From Vitellaria paradoxa (taxonomy: Eukaryota; Streptophyta; Magnoliopsida; Ericales; Sapotaceae), in NCBI GenBank assembly GCA_019916065.1, contig CM034241.1:18589228-18653227 (forward strand): a stretch of DNA of 64,000 nt, read 5' to 3'. Positions 29,920 to 42,182 of this stretch are shown here, piece by piece. The notes beneath the pieces are model-generated. The model saw only the letters and a list, made by a program, of their open reading frames with translations. It searched no databases and was not told where the DNA came from. The position numbers and the translations under genes are program-made. How positions within the stretch are numbered: position 1 is the stretch's first letter; each line of letters starts with the position of its first letter.

Positions 29920-30121
29920 AGATGGTTTTTAGGGCAAATGGGATATCGAATTTAGGGTGGATCAGAGTGAGATCCTATTTTCATATCTGATCTGATATTT
30001 GAATTTTTATTTTAAAAAATCCAAATCCGATCTGATCTTTAAAAAAAATCTAAATCCCACATCTATTCAACTCGAATAACGGATCAGATTTAGACGAATT
30101 TTTCAAGATGGCCATCCCTAT
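29920..30121 (+). repeat. Dispersed GGAT/ATCC-rich repeat, copy B
   Basis: It corresponds block by block to 21050-21275: TTTAGGGTGGATCAGAGTG, ATCTGATCTGATATTTG, AATCCGATCTGATCTTT, AACGGATCAGATT and AAGATGGCCATCCCTAT. Same orientation as copy A. Confidence 0.65.
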
Positions 30122-30265
30122 AATCCCTGATAATTCATCATAAGATTCATATTAATACTTCATTTTACATAATCAAGTTCATAATTATAAATTTATTCAA
30201 TATGAAAACTCAGGTTATCACAGATTTGGTTTTGATTTTTAACACTTAGAAAATTTTTAAGAATT

Positions 30266-30562
30266 GAGGTGGTCCATGCACACTAACAAGTTTAGTCAGG
30301 CCTCGTGCACCCAGGTGGTGATAGCTGACACCTACAAGTGTATTTTCTGATTTTTCAACTAAAATGTTTTTTTCATTATTTCCCTCGCCCCGCCTACTAG
30401 CCCATGACTATAACTTTACTGCAATAATCATATCATTCATCAACTTACCTCTTCCTTCATCTCGAAGCATCCCGTGTTTATATATATATATATATATATA
30501 TGCATATGTATGTATATGATATAACAGAGAGAACAGGAAACCAAATGAACTAAAAGAGTTAA
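30266..30562 (+). repeat. Direct duplication, copy D2
   Basis: Partner of 29067-29345. It contains an expanded (TA)n run at 30480-30501 where D1 has only TATATGAATATATG. Confidence 0.8.
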
Positions 30563-32180
30563 GTGAATGGAGCGTAATTAAAATTGAACCTTCGTTTTCG
30601 TTTTAGCATTCAATTAAAACCGTATTAAGTACGTTGTAAGCATTATTCCAGTGACAAAAGGAGTGTGTTGGCCGTACAAGGTTTCTGGCAATCTTGAATA
30701 TTCTTGAAGCTAATTTATTTCTTCCCTAGCACTAAGGTAGAGGTATATGTGTTTGTTATAAATTTACATGATATAAGCATATTTAAGATGCCATGTACGG
30801 TGATATTTAAACTATTTTGTAGCCGAATTGACTAACCAGTATTACATGTGCATATATATGTGTGTTTCATATGTCTCTATATATAACTATATGCAAATAG
30901 AACTAAAGAAAAAAGAACGTTAGATGTGACTTGTGCTTAATATTTGACTAAATGCAAAATTGATTATATGATCATGTTATTTACTTTTAGAGATTGAAAA
31001 TGAAGAAATATATGAAAGAAAAACAATTTTGAAATGAAGAAATAAGTTTTAAAACTGAAAGTATAAAATATTGGGTGACTCAAATCTAGTACAGAAGATA
31101 CGTTGGTCGGATGGACAAAGATTCTAGTGCGTATAGACTATGTTTTGGCCTTACTTGAGCGCCCGGGTTGGACCTGGGCCCAACCGAGCCACACAGATAA
31201 GACCATTACGTGTTTTTCTTAAAGTATTTTTGAAAAGTGAAAAAGGTTACTAAAGCTATTTTAAAAAAATAAGATTGGTACTAATTTTACTTTAAAATGA
31301 TTTTAGGAATAGTATTAAGTGTATGTATAGAATGAAGTGAAAGTATTGTAATATGAAACAAGTTTCGATAATGTGTGAAATAAGATGTTCAATTGAGATA
31401 AAAAAAACTTTAGATATAAGTTGTTCAATTGAGATAAAATAACTTTAAAGATTATAAAGGTGGACTTAAATAATAAAAAGCTAGGGTTTGAAATAAGTTA
31501 TGAACGAAGCATAGCGTATATCATTGAATGGAATAGTAAGGAATCACATAAATGTTGTGAAACAGTATTCCTTGATGTGTTGAGATGAAAAATAATAATG
31601 TGGGGAATCCTGGCATAACATATATGATTATAAAGGTTGATTTGGCTTATCTTCTATAATCTAATGTGATTGAGATGATTTGTTGTGCTTTAAAACTAGA
31701 TGATAAAATGATAAATATGAAAAGATATAATTTTGTTTGGTGATGTAAAGACATGCCTTGAGTTTAGAGATATAAAGGTATGAATGATACAATTAAAATA
31801 GTAAATAAATGACATTAGCTCTAATTCGTATGACGAGATTGTATTTGATTGTACATATTTAAAGGATTAAATTCTTGAACTTATGTGTATATGACACATG
31901 TGATGACAATATTCGCATAATTTTGATGAGTGAAAATGATTTGGTTTGATATCTTATGATAAAATTGAAAGTTGGTATAAAACCGATGTTATTGTATATT
32001 TGATGTTCTGGTCACGTAAATTAATTAATCAAATTCTAAATGAATTGGTAACATGTAGAGTTGACAAGTGTTTGATGAACAGATAAATGTTATAAAGGGA
32101 TAGTATCTGATAAAATAAAATCACATGGAATATCCTGGAAACATAATGAGAAATATGAAATTGTGGTTAATTTTGATTAC
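30563..32180. other. Intergenic stretch without recognised genes
   Basis: AT-rich, with no motif-bearing open frame on either strand. Between 31390 and 31440 a short direct repeat occurs (GTTCAATTGAGATAAAA twice). Nothing else was recognised. Confidence 0.45.
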
Positions 32181-32182
32181 TT

Positions 32183-33056
32183 TAAGGATAAAGTAAAAAA
32201 CCACCCTTATACTTTATCCTTTGTCTCACTTTGGTCCCACTAATTTCAATTGTGATAGTCAAATCCCTACACTTTTGGTCAAGCAGCAATGTAGTTTTTA
32301 CGTTTGCTACCCGTTAATTGCAACCATTAGGTCGAGGGTAAAATTATCATTTCTTATAAAATTAGGGTTTGAAGGAAAGGGGTTGGTAGCAGAGGAACTA
32401 TAAGGGTACTGGCCGGTTGCCATGGCAGCGCCAACGCCAAAAGTTAGACCAGCTGCCTAAGCAAGGGTCGCTAGAGTTGCTAAAATCTCTAGAAATTGCA
32501 ACATCCAACTCCACTTAACGCACTTATAATGACCAATTTTTCAATTGATTTCTATGAAGTTCATGAATATTGTTGCAATTATATTAAGATGGAAAAGAGA
32601 AAAACAGAAAGTGATATGTGGATTACATTATAAATTCTTTGTTAAGTCAAAACTAATTTGAACAGAGAGTGATATTTGAATTGCATCAGTGTACAGGTCT
32701 TCACTGTGTTCTCCATCATCTTTATAATTTGATGAGTCCGAGAGGTCTTCCCCTATTGGACGTTGCCAAAAAACTTCCTTGAAATTTCATGGGAAACCTA
32801 AAAGATAGTGTCTTTTTTACAGTAAAGAGAGAAAGGAGAAAAGAGAATTTTTTTGTGATTAATTAATTTAGTTAGGGGTAAATCTATCTTTACAATAAAA
32901 AATTTAATGAAGTTAGGGTCAAATTTAACAGAGGGGAGTCAGATCTTACAAACATTTCAAAATAAAGGAAATGCCTGTAATTTTTAAACGTTAAAGGGGT
33001 CTATGTGTAATTACCTAAATATTTAGGAGTCTAAATATAATTTACCCTTTAGTTAA
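32183..33056. mobile_element. Possible non-autonomous TIR transposon (MULE-like)
   Basis: Left end AAGGATAAAGTAAAAAACCACCC. Right end, on the opposite strand, AAAGGGTAAATTATATTTAGA followed by CTCC. These are similar inverted ends of the 'AAGGGTAAATTA...' type common in plant Mutator-like elements. No convincing target duplication and no transposase are seen. Confidence 0.35.
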
Positions 33057-33566
33057 TATGAACCTTGAATTAAGACTCACAAACAACAACATATCAGCTA
33101 ATCATTTTCGTGGGATGTAGACTTATAAAAGGCAACAATAAAAGGCAACAATTATGTTTTGGAGATAGATTCGGTGGCCACAAGACAGCCTTGCAGATTA
33201 CCCACCCCATATGTGTACGAGTATGATGAGATAATAAATAAAATAAAGGATTAATGATGAGATATTGATTATGATATTAATGTGGATATGATGATGATTT
33301 GTATCTTAATGTTACGTTATGTACAGTATTAGCATGCTAAGGTATATTCTTGCATATTATACATGTTTATATACATACTGGGCACACGTGAATTTAGTAC
33401 TTACTTCTCTACAAATTGTGTTGCAGATGCCGACCTTAATTCATAACTAGACCCCAAGGTCAAGATTTCAAATGTTATTTTAATTTGTTTAGCTATATTT
33501 TGACATTATTACTCTTTTAGTCTCCAAGAAGATGTATTTTATATCAAATATTTATTTTGATTATTT

Positions 33567-33630
33567 GATATGATTACAAAGGACTTACCAAAAAAAAAAA
33601 CTTACCAAAAAAAAGATATGATTACAAAGG
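33567..33630 (+). mobile_element. 32-bp double poly(A) tail insertion with 16-bp target duplication
   Basis: GATATGATTACAAAGG is perfectly repeated at 33567-33582 and 33615-33630. The insert is two tandem units of ACTTACC plus an A-run. This is the + orientation of the same terminal sequence seen as GGTAAG(T) elsewhere. Confidence 0.8.
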
Positions 33631-34394
33631 CTTGGCGAACTAAAATAATATAATTTGTGATTGGAGCTCTTTCACTCAGTTGTGAACCAAAACCTTTATT
33701 TATTTATTATTATTTTCTTCTAATATCTACTCCAATATGGTTATATCCAAGGTGGTTATATGATTCTAATTGGAATTAATGTTGATTATTGTAATTTGTA
33801 CGTATTTATTAGTTCATAACTCAAGTTATGAAATCCGAAGCATGGTAGGGTTCTCCTGTCACATTTTCACTAGACGAGTTATATATACACATCTTGCATG
33901 GGCAGGTAACCCACTCATGAATCTACATGTATACACAACTACAGTGACTTTTGTGTTAGCCACTCGCCTGTACATCTATATATATATATATATATGATCA
34001 TGCATGAGTGGAGCGGTTTCACCGAACTTGGTTGGAGTTGAGAAAATTTAAAGAATTTGTGAGATGAGGGTTAAGAACTATTGAGAGAAAAAAATTGTTT
34101 CTACGTGTGTGTGAGCTAGGGACAAACCCAAGATTTTCGATTTGCTTGGGTTGAACAAAGACTTTAAAAATAAAATAAGCTGAATTATAAAATTTTAAGC
34201 TAGGTTAAAAGTAAAATAGGTTAAATTACAAAAATTTAGAACGAGCTAAATTTAAAAAAATATATTTTTTGAACCAAAAAAAAATTTGAACAAAGCTACT
34301 TCGACTATAACTCGGGTCAACCAAGCTAGAAAAGAAATAAAAGAAAAAAAAAAAAAAAAAAAAAAAGAGGAGATGGAGATGAAGGATGAGAAGA

Positions 34395-34660
34395 GTTCAT
34401 ACTATAATGCCATGGCCACGACCGATTATGAATTAACTTGGCTTCATTATCATCTAGGTTATCTCCAAATCTCCGACTTACACATTACAACTTTGTTATG
34501 TAACAATCAAGTAACCATGCAATGTAGCAACTTTGTTACATAACAATCAAGTAACTATTCACATTGCAGGCTTGTAGCAAATCCAATCTTTCATAAAAGC
34601 ATGAAGCACATTGAGTTGGATTATCATATAATTCCAACATTTTGTAGAAAGGACTTGTTC
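34395..34660 (+). pseudogene. copia RNase H remnant
   Basis: The frame at 34411-34515 gives AMATTDYELTWLHYHLGYLQ...TTLLCNNQ, and after a frameshift VANPIFHKSMKHIELDYHII (about 34575-34635). These match the copia RNase H blocks AMA-T-EL-WL, L-CDNQ-A, and NP-FHER-KHIEIDCH. A 40-bp local duplication (34488/34528) interrupts the CNNQ block. No LTRs were identified. Confidence 0.75.
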
Positions 34661-37464
34661 AAAGATGGGCCTAGAATACTTTAAAGGGCTAAGTAGGGAG
34701 GAGGCGTAAGCGTGATTTGGAAGCTTTCAATAGGGTATGAGATTTCATATATGCAATACTCCTCAAAAGCCAAAGTCAGAAGTGGTTTATCCAAGCTACT
34801 CCCCAAAGAAGCATCAATCGCTATCATGGTTGGAGCATAAATAGTAAAAGTATGGGTAGAGGTCCAATGCACACATCTACTTGGTAGGTTAAAAAAAATC
34901 CATACCCATGTAATAGGCCGACCCCTTGGGCCTAAAACGAACTCGGGCCGGGTCATAAATCAAATAGGTTGCATTCCTGCCCCTCCCCAATCGCAACGGA
35001 TATTTTTAGCAAGGCTTGGTTTCCTTCCACCCTCAAAAGCTCATCTCTCCAAGATAGGAATATTTAACATCTATTCTCCATCTTGGGAGAGGGGGGATGG
35101 GAGGGAAGATTGCTATAATAATAGTAATTGTTTTTTCAATTGTCCAATGGGTTGAAATACCAGTAATTATGTAAACCCCAGGGGTAATACTCGTGGTCAA
35201 ATTGATATCAAAATGATCAAATGATAGAAAATTGTTCACACACTTGGTCTCTGTTTAGCTACAAATTTGGTTTTAATTTTTTCAACTTTTTTTTCTCCGT
35301 CTTATATAACCCGTTTTTTATCAAAATTTAATTTTTTTATCAAAATTTAATTTTCTTTTCAGAAGTTATAACTTTTAGGCATAGTATTTCTTAAAAAATG
35401 AAAAATTCACGCCTATTTAGATAAAAGTTAAAAAAACAAAAATACCAACTTTTTCATTACTTCTTACCAATCGGGCATGAATTTTTCAAATTTGTTTTTT
35501 TTTTTTCAAATATAATTAACACGCTGAAAACTACAATTTCCAAGAAGAAAATTGAATTTTAGTGAAAAATGTCATATAAGACCACCAAAAAAAAAAGCCA
35601 TCCCATCACAAAGGGAAAACTTTTGCATTCTACTCCTGCAAGGTTGTACGGTGCAAATTTAACACCTGTTTTGCAAATTAAGGGTTTGGAACGCCACATT
35701 GACAACTACTAACAAACAACTTTGCCACAGAAAAATCAGAGTCCAATAAAAAGGAGAATCCAAAGTGTATATAACTCTCCAAAAGATAAGCGCAGATGCA
35801 AAATATAAAAGTTGTCAATCTAGAGGGTGCAGCCGTCTAAAAGACAGGTAAATCTGCTAGATAGTGTCCAGCTCTTGATAGTTGCTGCACACCCATTTGA
35901 CTACCCGGTTATTTGAGAGAAAAAGCACAAAAACCACTCAGCCATTCAACACTAGACCAGATGGAAGACAGAACTAAGAACTTGGATTCCTCATTCTAAC
36001 CAACAAACTAACTTGATCAATTCCAAAATAAGACCTATATTCGAAAAAAACAAATAAATGAATTAAAATAAGAAAATGTGCACAAAACCAACCGGTTTGA
36101 ACATCTAGGACACTTGTGATAAAGCAGGGTCTGAGAAAGGTTAGCCAACTAGCGTAAAATTATTAATTGTTTCAATTGAAGCCTATTTCTTCATAAAGGT
36201 ATTAATTGTTTCGATTGAAGCCTATTTCTTCATAAAGGTATCCAGTACAACGGCAATTTTTTCATATTCATGACAAATATATTCAGTAAAGAACTCAAGT
36301 AGTGGCACACATCCTAATATTCATGATTCTGGAAGCCTGCATGCTTTGGAAAAGAGGGTAGCTGAAAGGAACAGCATATTTTTCAGCAAAAGAGTGCAAA
36401 TGTATCAAAAATGAACGAAGTTTCAAGAGGACAATTTGCTATAGAAAGATAAAGATAAGCTATACTTCAATTACTCGTGCCATCTAAATGCCAAAACATG
36501 TTTCTCTACATGTGCTTCTAATTCTAAAGGACAAGCCTGTAAACTTGCAGTCATAATTTGAAGACCTTAGGCAAGTACTAGACAAAGGTGCCATCAACAA
36601 TAGTGTGGAGATTACTAAGAATAAATCCTATGAAAGGCAAACGAACAATATAACAAGATAGGAAAACCATAATCATCAAGATAGGAAAACCATAATCATC
36701 ACCAGCACCATCAGTTTCCCAGTAAATGACAGCTAAAACTACCAATGGCTCAGCCTAACTCCGAGGCAAATAAGAACATATATTGCAATATCACATGATC
36801 AAAATCTAAACATCCACCAAGAAATTTGACTAAATCCCAACAGCAGATTATATATTATTTTCATTTGCCTCACATCTCATGAAATCAAGTAGATATCCCA
36901 TTCCACCATTATCAATGCCCAAAGCTAAGCGCATGCATAAATCTGATTCAAAACACCAAAAGAATCAAACCAAAATGTAACCAACATGGGCCTATAACTC
37001 ATAGGAACTGCACTTGCAAAAGCAGGATAACAGCAAATGTTTTGAGAGCTAAAGCCATGGGTTGCATGCAGACATATTTACAGGCTTGTCAATTTTGTTC
37101 AAGTAATTAAGGCTCTGAACTAAAATAAAATGCCTATTACCAAACTAAAGTGGCATTCAATTCCAATTCACCATTAAGAAAACTACGCATGATGGAAATT
37201 AAACATATAGCATAAAGTAGTGAACCTACGCCGTTTCTCTCAAAATAGCAATAAAAGCCAAGTGCTAAACAACTTATTGTATTGTTTAAAATTTTTTGTG
37301 GTTCCAGAACAAGTTACACATCTTAATTTCTTTTCCTAGCAAAAAGTGAAAACCAAGACAAGTTACTAAATAGAACCGACCAAAAAATCGAGTGTTGTGT
37401 ATAAATTTTGATAAAATATTTCTTTGAATAAAACCAACTAGAAAGAATGCATAGACGGACCCCA

Positions 37465-37466
<2 letters not shown>
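34661..37466. other. Intergenic spacer with short tandem duplications
   Basis: No supported gene on either strand. Two clear tandem duplications are present: 39 bp at 36161-36199/36200-36238 and 23 bp at 36655-36677/36678-36700. An AT dinucleotide run lies at 37467-37492, immediately before the copia insertion. Confidence 0.55.
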
Positions 37467-37497
<31 letters not shown>

Positions 37498-37500
<3 letters not shown>

Positions 37501-37700
37501 TTGGTCCTCACCCATTAATTGAACTCCATTTATTGTTATCCCTTTCCCCAGAGAGTCTTCTCTCATTTATTAACTTGCATTGTTATCAGCTTACAGAGTT
37601 ATTACTTACCCACCTCTCTTTGACCACTGTTGATAAAAAGGAGGGAGAAAGGTCTGTCCAAGCTGGGATAAGGGAAGAGTGATACTCTGGTTCAGATAAT

Positions 37701-37731
<31 letters not shown>

Positions 37732-37881
37732 CGGAAAGGCAGAATTATTTTGTATTTACTATTGTGATCATATAGTGGATTTTGTTTCCTGCTCGTGGAT
37801 GTAGGCCAAGAGTGCCGAACCACGTTAAATTTGTGTGTTATTGTAATATTTTCTTTTATTCTGCTTTAATTTTCTCTCACA
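37498..37881 (+). repeat. 5' LTR of the Tnt1-like element
   Basis: 384 bp with a (GA)n microsatellite at 37703-37731. It is longer than the 3' LTR mainly because of that run. It would carry the promoter, although no unambiguous TATA box was picked out. Confidence 0.92.
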
Positions 37882-38901
37882 AGTGGTATCAGAGCCGGAT
37901 CGAGGTTATTTGGCGTAAAATACTTTGATTTTTGTTTTCAAAAAAAAACAAAGAATTTAATTTGTTCCAATCTGAGTTTGGAGGTCATTTCGTTGTAAAG
38001 TTTATCGAGACGAATTCAACGGTTCAAACGGTGTTTCAATTGGAACCCAGACGTGCCCACAATCATTTGTCGAAGTTTGCCGGAAATTTTCGCCGTTGCC
38101 AGAGAAGACAGTCTGCGGGTTGTGAAGAAGGTAATACAATAAATACCTTATATTTATTTTCTTTTGGTGAAAGCCCATCAAAAGGTGTCTCCAGTCCAGT
38201 TGGTTCTACACCCCTTGTTCTACCCAAGAGGTTGGGTGTTCGAATCCTTTTCATTACAAAATTCTTTTGTGAGAAAAAGAAATCCATGGGCCACGTCAGC
38301 CACCAGATCTAACGCTAAATCAGAAGCCACATCATATGCCACACCATCAAATTAAACTGCCACATCAGTCTCATAACAACAGCCACATCAACAGTCACGT
38401 CATCAGATCAGATTGCCACATCAGTAGTTGGGGCCCACTGCCACCTCGGTCTATTTGTACAATTTGGCCCAATCAGAAATAGCCACGTGGGATTGTGTAT
38501 TTGTAAGATTTGGCCCAATCAGAAATAGCCACGTGAGATTGTGTATTTGTAAGATTTGTGATATTTGTATTCTGACACGTGGCAAAAGTGTTGTAATCAC
38601 CTAATAATAAAAGGACACATGGCACACACACCAACACAATTTTTCTGAGTCAACCAATCACTGGCTGACACATGTCCCCCATTTGGTTCTGTTTGGCTGT
38701 TTTATCCCTCTGCTGGAGAAAAGTTTTTGAAACTACAGAAAACCCCAGAAAAATTTGAAAAGTTTTAAAAACACCCCTGAAAAATTACAAATTTGCCCCT
38801 ATTTTCTTGAAATTTGTCGTTTAGGCCCTCCTAAAGTTTTTTGCCCTCCCAAACACTTCTGTAAAGTCTATTTCAGTAAATTTCAACCCTAAATTGGTGA
38901 A
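37882..38901 (+). promoter_or_regulatory. Untranslated leader of the Tnt1-like element
   Basis: It contains the PBS, a tRNA-like A/B box pair (38191-38247), a stretch with repeated GCCACATCA-like motifs (38288-38445), and a 46-bp tandem repeat (38465/38511) whose copies carry GCCACGTG, a G-box core. No long open frame. Confidence 0.6.
38191..38285 (+). repeat. SINE-like tRNA-derived segment
   Basis: CCAGTCCAGTTGGTTC (A-box-like, 38191-38206) and GTGTTCGAATCC (B-box-like, 38236-38247) are 45 bp apart, as in tRNA-derived plant SINEs. A CTTGTTCTACCCAAGAGGTT segment lies between. No target duplication was found, and no complete tRNA fold is expected. Confidence 0.45.
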
Positions 38902-39680
38902 ATGGAGGACTCACATAGTGGCATACCTAAATTAAACTCATCCAATTACCCAATTTGGAAGCCACTGATGGAGGACTTACTTTATTGTAAGGATTTGGCT
39001 TACCCAATTGAAAATAAAGGGTTAAACCGACTGACAGAAAAGATGAAGAATAGGTTAAGATAAATAGAAAAGCAGTGGGGATGATAAGCCAACAAATTAA
39101 TATAAGCATTTTTCATCATGTGGCTAAATAAACCGATGCTTATGAAATTTGGAAAAAGCTTGAAAATATGTATGAGCGTAAAACTGGCCGAAATAAAGCA
39201 CTGTTAATGCGGAGGCTCACTAATCAGAAGTACAGGGATGGTAGCTCTATGACAGAACATATGAGCAATTTTCAAAATCTGGTGAATCAACTTGCTTCTG
39301 TGAATAAGGTGTTGGATGATGAAATGCAGGCTCTTCTTTTGATAGGTACTTTGCCTGATAGCTGGGAGACTCTAGTTGTATCTCTCAGTAACTCAGCTCC
39401 TGGAGGATTAATGACCATGGAAATGGTTCAGGATGCCTTATTGAATGAAGAGGCAAGAAGAAAAGAGATGGGCTCTCAGTCATCTCAAGCCCTTGTCACA
39501 GAGAACAGAAATCAAGGGCGAGGCAGGAGTAAAGTAGACACCACAGAAATAATTTTGACCGGAGCAAGTCCAGAAGACGTGGCCAGTCCAGAAAACGCAG
39601 CCAGTCCAGACCCAGGTATAGATGCTACCACTGTGGTGAAGAGGCCACATGAAAAGAAATTGTTAGAAACTCAAGAGTGA
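38902..39680 (+). pseudogene. gag region of the Tnt1-like element, broken
   Basis: ATG 38902 begins MEDSHSGIPKLNSSNYPIW, a copia gag start with the N-Y-W block, but TAA follows at 39061. Homology resumes in another frame with AYEIWKKLENMYE and 39168-39680, which holds the UBN2-type region (LMRRLTNQKYRDG, HMSNFQNLVNQL, LIGTLPDSWETLVV). The zinc knuckle CYHCGEE near 39620 is split by a one-base indel. Confidence 0.85.
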
Positions 39681-39699
39681 ACAAAGACAAGGGGGCAAC

Positions 39700-40368
39700 A
39701 TGGAGAAGAAAGAAGACAACAATACTGCGGTGACAGCTGAAGATATTGTCTTATTATCACTTGAAGAAGATCAATGCTTTCAGGTGACAGATTCAACAGT
39801 TGAATGGATTGTGGACACTGCAGCTTCATTTCATGCAACTCCTGACAAGAACTTCTTAATCTCTTACAGAGATGGAGACTTTGGTGTTGTAAAAATGGGT
39901 AACACCAGCTATTCCAAGATTGTTGGAGTAGGGAATGTTCTTGTTCGCACCAGTGTAGGTTGTTCAGTACTACTGAAGGATGTGAGACGTGTTCCAAACT
40001 TGCGCCTCAATCTAATTTCTGGAGTTGCTTTGGATCGCCAGGAGTTCACTAGCCATTTTGGATATGGTAAATGGAAGTTGACTAAGGGAGCTTTGGTTGT
40101 TGCTCGAGGGCTGATTTCAGGAAATTTGTATAAGACCCAAGTAAAAGTTTGCCCAGATAGTTTGAATGCCGCTGAGGGGGAGTCTTCCCCTAACTTATGG
40201 CATAGAAGGCTTGCTCACATGAGTGAGAAAGGGTTGCAGATGTTGGCCAAGAGGTCTCTTATACCTCTTGATAGCTCTATAGGCCTGAGTCCTTGTGAGC
40301 ACTGTTTGTTTGGTAAGCAACATAGGTGTCATTCAGTTCTTCTTTTAGAAGAAAGTCTAATGTGTTAG
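39700..40368 (+). pseudogene. Protease and integrase zinc-binding region of the Tnt1-like element
   Basis: WIVDTAASFHATPDKNFL at about residues 36-53 is the aspartic protease active-site block. LWHRRLAHMSEKGLQ...CEHCLFGKQH is the HHCC pre-integrase domain. A one-base deletion near 40333 moves the frame, and translation would end at the TAG at 40366. Confidence 0.88.
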
Positions 40369-42182
40369 ACATGGTGTACTCGGACGTCTGTGGTCCGATT
40401 GAGGTTGAGTCTATTGGTGGCAATAAATATTTCCTGACCTTCATTGATGATAGGTCTAGGAAAGTCTGGGTGTATTTTCTGAAGTCTAAGGATGAAGTTT
40501 TTCATTATTTTCGATTGTTTCATGCTATGGTTGAAAGGGAGACCGGTAAACTGTTGAAATGTCTCCGAACAGATAATGGTGGTGAGTATACTTCTCGTGA
40601 GTTTGAGGAGTATTGCTCCAAACATGGAATTCGGCATGAAACTACAATACCAAGAACTCCACAACACAATGGAGTTGCTGAAAGAATAAACAGAACCATT
40701 GTGGAAAGAGTTAGATATATGCTTAGGATGTCTACACTACCTAAGTCATTTTGGGGGGAATCTGTTCGTACTGCTTGCTATGTTATTAACAGATCACCTT
40801 CAACACCACTTGGATTTGATATTCCAGAAAGGGTATGGACAGGAAAGAAGGTGTTGTACTCACATATGCGAGTATTTGGTTGCAAGGCCTTTGTTCATGT
40901 GCCTAAGGAGCAAAGAGCCAAACTTGATGATAAATCTCAGCCTTGTGTCTTCATTGGTTATGGAGATGAGCAGTTTGGGTACAGACTATGGGATCCAGTG
41001 AAGAAGAAAGTCATTAGGAGTAGGGATGTGATCTTCTATGAAAATCAAATTGTTGAAAAGGCTCCACAGCGAAAGTCATTTAGTGTTCCAAATTTAGTGT
41101 CAGATCCTTCTTCCTCGGGTTCAAATAAGGAAGAAACAGCAGAAGAGGTTCAAGAATCTCAGTTTCCAGATTCTGATGATACTGTGGATGAGCAAGATAC
41201 TGAGAATGTTGATCAGGGGGAGACTTCAACTCCACCAGAAACAAGAGTTGAAAGACCAACCAGGGAACGCAGGCCGAATGTTCGATATCCAGAATCTGAG
41301 TATGTTTTGCTTATCGATGAGGGGGAGCCTGAAAACTATAAGGAAGCCAGAACACACAATGACAAAGATATCTGGATGAAAGCCATGCAAGAAGAGATGA
41401 GTTCATTGCTTCAGAATAAGACGTATGAGCTGGTCAAACTCCCTCCAGGAAGAAAAGCTTTGCAGAATAAATGGATTTACAAGCTCAAGAAAGATGCAAC
41501 TGGGAAACTGACAAGGTATAAAGCTCGCTTAGTTGTCAACGGATTCAGTCAACAGAAAGGGATAGACTTTGATGAGATATTTTCTCCAGTTGTGAAGATG
41601 ACTTCAGTCAGAATGGTGCTTGCTTTAACTGCTAGGATGGATCTTGAGATCGAACAGATGGATGTTAAGACTGCCTTCCTTCATGGTAACTTGGAGGAAG
41701 AAATCTATATGGTGCACCCAGAAGCTTTTGAAGTCAAAGGTAAAGAACATCTGGTTTGCAAGTTGAAAAAGAGTCTGTATGGTTTAAAACAAGCACCTAA
41801 GCAGTGGTACAAGAAATTTGACTCTTTCATGATGAGTCATGGATTCAAAAGAACAGATTCAGATCCATGTATCTACATCCAGAGATTTTCAAATGCTAAG
41901 TTTGTCATTTTGCTACTATATGTTGATGATATGCTCATAGTTAGCCAGAGTTCAGGGATGATTAATAGGTTAAAGTTAGAGTTGTCAAAGTTCTTTGAGA
42001 TGAAAGATTTGGGTCCTGCACAGCAGATTCTGGGTATCCGTGATAGAAAAGAAAGGAAAATTTGGTTGTCACAGGAAAAATATGTTGAACGGGTGATTGA
42101 TAGGTTCAACATGAAGGGTGCTAAGCCTGTAAGCACTCCCTGCAGACCATTTCAAATTGAGCAAAAAGTCATGTCCAAATGA
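40326..42182 (+). pseudogene. Integrase core and reverse transcriptase of the Tnt1-like element
   Basis: A 618-residue open frame. The integrase DDE region shows VYSDVCGP, RTDNGGEYTSREF and TPQHNGVAERINR. RT shows KARLVVNGFSQQ, FDEIFSPVVKMTS, MDVKTAFLHGNLEEE, LYGLKQAPKQWY and the catalytic LLLYVDDMLIV (about 41910-41940). All key acidic residues seem present. An indel near 42150 shifts the frame before RNase H. Confidence 0.92.

Noticed and set aside
29067..30562. D1/D2 as LTRs of a 1.5-kb retroelement
   Set aside because: No PBS, polypurine tract, TG..CA ends or target duplication was found at the expected places.
38191..38247. A genuine tRNA gene
   Set aside because: A and B box matches are present, but an acceptor stem and anticodon arm cannot be paired into a tRNA fold.
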